Positions 58,805 through 64,000 of a stretch of DNA of 64,000 nt are shown one piece after another. Within the stretch, counting starts at the first letter, position 1; every line of letters starts with the position of its first letter. The notes under the pieces were generated by a model, which saw only the letters and a program-made list of their open reading frames with translations, had not been told where the DNA came from and made no database searches. A program made the translations under genes and the position numbers. The stretch is taken from NCBI GenBank assembly GCA_027625915.1, contig JANTQA010000047.1:20150001-20214000 (forward strand), read 5' to 3'. The stretch is from Anaeramoeba flamelloides (lineage: Eukaryota > Metamonada > Anaeramoebidae).

Positions 58805-60457
58805 AGAACGATCTGCTAAGAAACAAAAGAGTGTACCCTCACACTCAATACAAGATAATCTTTTTTCCAATTTTAAAGTTTGTAAATCAAAAGAGATATT
58901 TAAGATACCGTTCAAGGTAGTGCAAAGAATTAGGTGATTTCTCCAAGATCTATAAGTAAGGACCACATTTTCAAGTGAAAATAGTTAAATAATGTATTAA
59001 AACAACCCTGAAAGAGTTTGGTAATCCAAGTAATATTTACACACTGAGAAATTCTTTTCGAAAAAATGAGAAATTTTCTCAATTTTCACAATTTTTACCA
59101 TTTTTAGATCAAGTCAAATTTTGATTTTAATATTTTCGAATTTCCATTTGAACTTTCTGAACTCACAGTAATTCCTCAGAATGTTTTACATATTTTTTAC
59201 ATTTTCTTTTACAAGTTGGAAAGGTTCTCAAATTTGAACTTGTAATTGAAAATCCCCAAAAGCCATTTTTTGCAATTATTTTTTTTGGTGTTTTCGGTTT
59301 TCCTTTTTATTGAAAAAGATAGACAAATAGTGTGCATGAAAGGGTAAAGATGACAAAAAATGTTTTTTTTTTAAAGTCCAATTTCTTCCGTGTGAAAATT
59401 CTTATTGAGAAGTGAAAGTGAAATAGTACAATAACTCAACATTCTCAAGGGTATGAACTTAGTTCTTGAATAAAGTTAAAAAGACTAGAATATTTCCAAC
59501 ACTGAATAGTTAAGATAGAACTTTTCTCGAGAGTAAACAAATACAAGTACTGCTGTTAAAGTTTGAGAAACAGTTTTTAGATCTACAACCTTAAACAGAG
59601 CATTTTTGATTTGGATCAATTTTATGAATTATTTTGGTCAGGAAAGAGAATTCAAAAAGAATTTTTGAAGAGAAACATCGAATATTGATGATATATCGAG
59701 GAAACAATTTCTAGTTTTAACTCAATGATCTGAATATTTTCATCACATTATTAATGACCAAAATATTCAAAAGTGGAACTTTCTTTGAAAAGTAATTTTG
59801 AGGTCAAATACGGTCATAGATTTTTTCGAGACAAGCAAAAGAAAGGTATTTACCTTCAATTACATACACACTTGAATTTTTGATCATACTTTGGAAGTAA
59901 TTTGTCACAATGCCAATATAAATTCAATTTTTAATGTGTCCTATTACTGATATTTGAAAAATATATGAGAAAAAAATTTTATTTCATTTTCACTTTTTTT
60001 TTAGAAAAGGATTTTGTCAAGAAAAGATTTGGGTTTTTGGAAACTTTTTCTGAGTTTGTTCCTTTTTATGGTATATATCTTGGGTATATTTTTGGTAAAT
60101 TAAAAATACTAAAATGAGAAGAATATTTTTTAGAATTAAAAAAAATAGAAATCAAGTTGGAAATTTTTTCCCATTAAAATTTCAAAAACCTGTAGGGTTT
60201 TGAATATGAAAACTATACAAATTGAAAATATAAAATAATTTTTAGTTTGAAAGTTTAACCAAAAATTAGAAAATATTTAGACCATTTTACAAAAATAAAT
60301 TATTTGAAGTAATCTGACTCAGAAATTCAGAGAATTGCAAAAAACAGGAAAGGAGTCAACCAAATATCAATTTTTTCAATTGTGAAAATTACATTCTTGG
60401 AATCTAAAGTTCGAAAAACAATTTTCATATTTTTTCTTTTATTTTCTCTTTCTCGAT
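58805..60457. other. Intergenic region upstream of the secreted-protein gene
   Basis: No ORF longer than chance and no repeat matched elsewhere in the window. It is less homopolymer-rich than other spacers and would contain the promoter of the gene starting at 60458, but no motif was recognised. Confidence 0.4.
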
Positions 60458-61470
60458 ATGAAATACCTTTTGATTCTCTTTTCAATAACAATTTTGTTTT
60501 CGCTTGTGTCTTCTCAAAAATGTGAGTGTCCTGGTAACGAATGTGACAATTATGGTGGAACCTACCCACAATGCTTATGCTATTGTAACGAACACGTCAA
60601 AGATTACAAGGCAGGAGATTATGTTACCTGTGCATATACGCCCAATGAAATGGATAGCTATTGTGGCATTTGTGGGCCAGACACCACTCCCGAAGAACCC
60701 TTTGTTGGCCACCTTGAAAAGCCAAGTCCTAATGATGATTCTGATGTGAGGTTTAAATATTATGTAAGCCTTTTTCTTTTCTTTTCTTTTCTTTTCTTTT
60801 CTGTTCATTTCTTTTCTTTTTTGATTTATATATTTTTTCTTTTAATTCTTGAATCCAATTTCTTCTCTCCTTCTTCTTTGTGTTAATTGTAATATTCAAA
60901 TCAAAAAAAAATTGATCGTAATAGATGTGTATTTGCCCAAATGGATGGTAAGTTTTTCTTTCTTTCAAATTTTGTTTGCACTTCAAATTTTGACAAATTC
61001 AGAAAAATAATTCTCTTTTGTTCTATTTCTCAACTGTTCTTTATTTTATAGTGACGTTAACTATCTTGGAACCCTTGACGAGTGTAAAAGCTTCCGTGAC
61101 TCACGAACTGATTTCTTTTTGAATGGTATTGAAAATTTTGTAAGTGAAAAGCTTTTTTTTTGGATTTTTTTTTTTTTTTTTTTTTGTTAATTTTCTTTGT
61201 CTAATTATTCTTTTTTCTCTTGTCTGATTTTTACCTTACTTATAGGTTTATAACCCAAGTGGACCATTTATGAATGGAGAGTGTAAGTGCTGTGGTCATG
61301 TAAGTTCAACCCTCCTTCGAATTATTCTCTTGTTTTTCACTTCAACATCCCATTAACCTAACTATGAATAACAAAACATCCCTTATTTTTATTATTATTA
61401 TTTTTATTATTATTATTTTTATTTTTATTTTTTTTTTACAAATTAGGTTGATCCATGTGTTCACCAATAA
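60458..61470 (+). CDS. Secreted cysteine-rich protein, five exons
   Basis: Exons 60458-60763, 60925-60947, 61052-61139, 61246-61299 and 61447-61470, all bounded by GT...AG (four donors are GTAAGT or GTAAGC), give 164 codons plus TAA without any frame break. Residues 1-19 form a signal peptide (MKYLLILFSITILFSLVSSQ), so the protein enters the secretory pathway. The mature part has 17 cysteines, many in CxC or CxxC pairs (KCECPGNEC, QCLCYC, YCGIC, CICPNGC, ECKCCGH), suggesting a compact disulphide-bonded extracellular or granule protein. I recognise no named family. Exon 2 is only 23 bases. It is the cleanest gene in the window and has codon use richer in C and G than its neighbours. Confidence 0.85.
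60771..60802. repeat. (TTTTC)n in intron 1
   Basis: About six TTTTC units just after the donor of exon 1 of the secreted-protein gene. Confidence 0.9.
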
Positions 61471-61787
61471 ATCGAACAGAATTGTTCAGAAACAAAAAGT
61501 AACCAAAGAATCGTTTGCATTTGTGTAATCTTTTGTTATTTTCAAAAAAAAGAAAAGAAATACAAAAAGTAACAGAGAGAAACTTCAAAACTTGGAAAAA
61601 ATGTTTCTCTTGAGAAGTGCACTGTTCAGAAGTTTTTGGTTTTAAGAGTGATCTAGTTGTTTTGAAAAACTGCTCAAAAACGTTTTTAAAAGCTTTCATT
61701 AAATCGTTCTCATTCTTGTATTTGACATATCACTTTGAAAAACTTTTTTTCACACTTTTTGATAACCCACACTCTCTGTTATTTTTT

Positions 61788-61833
61788 TTCTTTTCTTTTC
61801 TTTTCTTTTCTTTTCTTTTCTTTTCTTTTCTTT
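61788..61833. repeat. (TTTTC)n microsatellite downstream of the secreted-protein gene
   Basis: Nine or so TTTTC units about 320 bases after the stop codon; same unit as the repeat in intron 1. Confidence 0.9.
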
Positions 61834-62095
61834 ATGATATTTAAAAGATCAAAGAAATAAAATTTGAATTTCATGATAAATTTAACAAAATGGAAAAAAT
61901 TTTTTGGTTCATTTTTCATTTTGTTAAATTTTTTAACTGACTGTTTTGAAAACACATTTTTATTGAAATTTATTTGTTTAAACGCAAAGAAGAATTGTCA
62001 GATAGGTTGATTTTTGTTATTCCCTTTGAAATGAAATGTTTTAGAAATAGAGGTAACCAATCTAACTACAAACCTTTGCAAATATGCAAATTGTC
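61834..62095. other. Spacer
   Basis: A/T-rich, no feature recognised. Confidence 0.35.
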
Positions 62096-62099
62096 TTAA

Positions 62100-62782
62100 G
62101 GGACTAGTCGCTATTATATTTTTTTTGACCAATTTCTAAATAAGGAATCGGTACCTACCAATATGTTTAATATTGAAAATAAACAGGGACTTTCAAATCT
62201 TAGTAATTTGTAAAAAATGTTCTCAATCTCATTTAAGGATAAGTCGAATTTTATGGTTAGTGAATACTATTTTTCCTCCTAGTAACATATTTATAGACTC
62301 AAAAGAAACTTGATCTAAGGGATCATGTTAACTTGAAAAATTTAGGTTTTTTTTTGGAAAATTTTGAGTTGGGCAAAAAACAATTTTCCTTCATCAAATC
62401 CAAATTATTCTCAACAAATTTTGAAGAAAAAAATTTCATTAGGAAAATGCCACTCCACTTTCCTTTCAAGTATGTTAGAGTGTAGCGAGAGAGTATAAAT
62501 ATACTTGAAAAGAAAGTGGAGTGGAATTTTCTAAATATCAAAAAAAATAGCTTTTTAGTTTTACCTTCTTTTGTTTAGTAAATTCAAAAAGTTTTTGGAT
62601 CAATAAATGATTTTCCAGCAAAATCTAAAAAATCCCAAAAATTGCAATATTTGGACTTTTCCTCAATTCATTGTCTTTTAAAGCTTTTTTTCTGTTTATA
62701 GTATTTTATTTCAACCCTCACAGAGTATATAATTCGAATAGTCCATAAATTTAGGTAAAAAAATTTAATATAGATTAGTTCC
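62100..62782. mobile_element. TTAA-flanked element T1, inverted copy
   Basis: TTAA at 62096-62099 and ATAA at 62783-62786. Ends GGGACTAGTCGCTATTATAT and the inverse of GGAACTAATCTATATTAAAT; orientation opposite to the copy at 6485-7417. It contains a strong hairpin at 62441-62531. Confidence 0.8.
62441..62531. repeat. Perfect-type hairpin, 32-base stem
   Basis: The arm gccactccactttcctttca (part of 62441-62473) pairs with the inverse at 62500-62531 with about two mismatches. The loop is about 26 bases. Resembles a small-RNA precursor or a tiny nested foldback. Confidence 0.75.
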
Positions 62783-62786
62783 ATAA

Positions 62787-63537
62787 GGGATTAGCGTCTA
62801 CCAAGGAGAAGCCCACGATCAAAGTATGTTGTTATTGTGTTCTAACCACATTAGTGCTACTTGGTTCAAATGTCTCTAAAAAATGCATTAGTCAAGTAGT
62901 AATATTTATTGATCTCAACAATTAAAAATGATCTATTTATTAGGAAAAAACCCAACAATTTCAGAATAAAATCTGCATTTCGCCATAAATTTAAATGTTG
63001 AATTATCAATATTAAGAACTCCAAAGTTACAAAATATCTTTCTTAAATTTCTCTCGAAATGTAGATTAGTTGCGAAAAAATTCTATTTTTTAAAAAAATT
63101 ATAATTAACCAATATATTTTTTTGACCTATAATTTCGTATATTGGAAATTGATTGATACCACAATTAGCTTTATCAAAAGCAAACAAAACATATCAGTCT
63201 TAGTTCTTTTTATGTTGATGAATATTGAGTTAATCTTTGAAATTCAAAAAATATATAATAGTTACTTTTGGAAGTTCTAAATCTGAACTATTAACTACCA
63301 GAATAACTCTATTTTGGGATTTTATTAGTTTTAGATTTGGAAAAGAAAAAAATTCTTTTAAAATGAAACTTTTTAATAGTGATCCTTAGTAAAAAATATA
63401 AAAATTTATTGTGCAATAAGATTTAGAAAACATTTTTTTCTAGTCACAGAAACTAGTTGAGCAAAGGTGCACTAATATCATTTACACCCAATTGCAACAT
63501 ACTTTGATTATAGATATTCTATGGTGACGCTAATACC
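62787..63537. mobile_element. TTAA-flanked element T6
   Basis: Left flank ATAA (62783-62786, shared with the T1 copy), right flank TTAA at 63538-63541. Inverted ends GGGATTAGCGTCTACC and GGTATTAGCGTCACC. The element is 751 bases long; a diverged copy lies at 47531-48296. No ORF. Confidence 0.75.
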
Positions 63538-63541
63538 TTAA

Positions 63542-64000
63542 CACCTTTTTGTTCCAATCTGATTTAAATTGTAAAAGAAAGGTTGGTCAAAATATTCTAC
63601 AATTTGGATCAAAAAATCATTTTAAGTCATAGATTCTGATGAAAAATTCCCAAAGAAAATTTTTAGATATATAAACTCGAACACCCTTAACTAAGAAACA
63701 TGAGAATGAAAAAGAAAAAAAAACGCAATTTTTCTTACCTAAAAAAAGATAACTATCGTTTCAAACATTCTCAACAAACACTCTAAATTTAAATAATTAC
63801 ATTGCCTATGGGTTTTGGCTATTATGTTGCCAGAGTTGTTCCATGATCTTCAAAGAAACCAGAACAATTCCTACAAAGGGGTTGTGGTATTTTTTGGTTT
63901 TGGTTTTGGTTCTGATTCTCATGGTTTTTTCTATTTTGACAAGAATTCAAGTCACCAATACTACTTTTCAGGATATAATTAACTATGTTTGATTTTTAAA
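63542..64000. other. Window end, possible start of a minus-strand coding region
   Basis: On the minus strand near 63830-63945 one frame reads an Asn/Gln-rich run followed by PLCRNCSGFFEDHGTTLAT and stops. The CxxC suggests a short zinc-binding tail, but the frame runs out of the window evidence and is unconfirmed. Confidence 0.25.

Noticed and set aside
60504-60986. Other frames overlapping the secreted-protein gene
   Set aside because: They overlap exon 1 or its intron; the five-exon model in the signal-peptide frame explains the locus.
1-64000. CRISPR arrays, bacterial operons, retrovirus-like or capsid-bearing elements
   Set aside because: No regularly spaced repeats, Shine-Dalgarno-type gene strings, long terminal repeats, integrase or capsid signals were found; the retroelements seen are LINEs.

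Overview
The window is strongly A+T-rich eukaryotic DNA from an intron-bearing, transposon-loaded genome. Short GT-AG introns, poly-A/T-rich spacers and a gene set of BTB/POZ, RCC1, ankyrin, B-box, filamin-repeat and TLDc domains point to a free-living amoeboid or flagellate protist. An Anaeramoeba-like metamonad would fit best, but this rests on domain repertoire and composition only. No rRNA, tRNA, CRISPR array or bacterial-type operon was seen.

Layout. Positions 560-19465 (unit 1) and about 20683-36300 (unit 2) are a direct segmental duplication. Each unit carries, on the minus strand, a large ankyrin-repeat gene and a BTB-BTB-RRM-RRM gene. Bases 1-212 recur at 36733-36945, just beyond unit 2, which suggests that the array continues to the left of the window. 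The units differ by insertions: a nested LINE and other DNA (5826-9850) only in unit 1, and a 1.2 kb TTAA-flanked element (28142-29336) only in unit 2. The ~1.2 kb junction between them holds a long foldback (19479-19866) and a retroposon-like repeat (20335-20680).

Right of the array lie an RCC1-BTB-BTB gene with a C-terminal hydrophobic anchor (38060-39654, minus), an RCC1-like N-terminal gene part (44865-45776, minus; possibly the same gene split by a transposon-swollen intron), a B-box/coiled-coil/B-box/filamin/TLDc gene (48920-52934, plus, three exons), remnants of Tc1/mariner-pogo transposase (57082-58155), and a clean five-exon gene for a secreted cysteine-rich protein (60458-61470, plus).

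Mobile DNA dominates the rest. The most striking group is a set of non-autonomous elements flanked by TTAA (or a one-base variant) whose ends nearly all start GG, usually GGG. I label six subfamilies: T1 (6485-7417, 44628-44798, 62100-62782), T2 (8156-8835, 13712-14389, 30123-30810), T3 (39847-40676), T4 (28142-29336), T5 (43051-44168, 57600-58800) and T6 (47531-48296, 62787-63537). Two of them sit inside the LINE, where removing one TTAA copy restores the LINE reading frame. There is also a Tc1/mariner-type MITE family with TA flanks (51116-51315, 54100-54298, 58331-58528), a palindromic CCTAGG-type family, LINE 3' fragments and microsatellites.

Function. BTB, RCC1, ankyrin, B-box and TLDc proteins are typical of large expanded families of adaptor and ubiquitin-ligase proteins. 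Nothing in the sequence shows that the genes here form one pathway. Most gene breaks are single-base differences in homopolymer runs, so long-read consensus error must be excluded before any gene is called a pseudogene.
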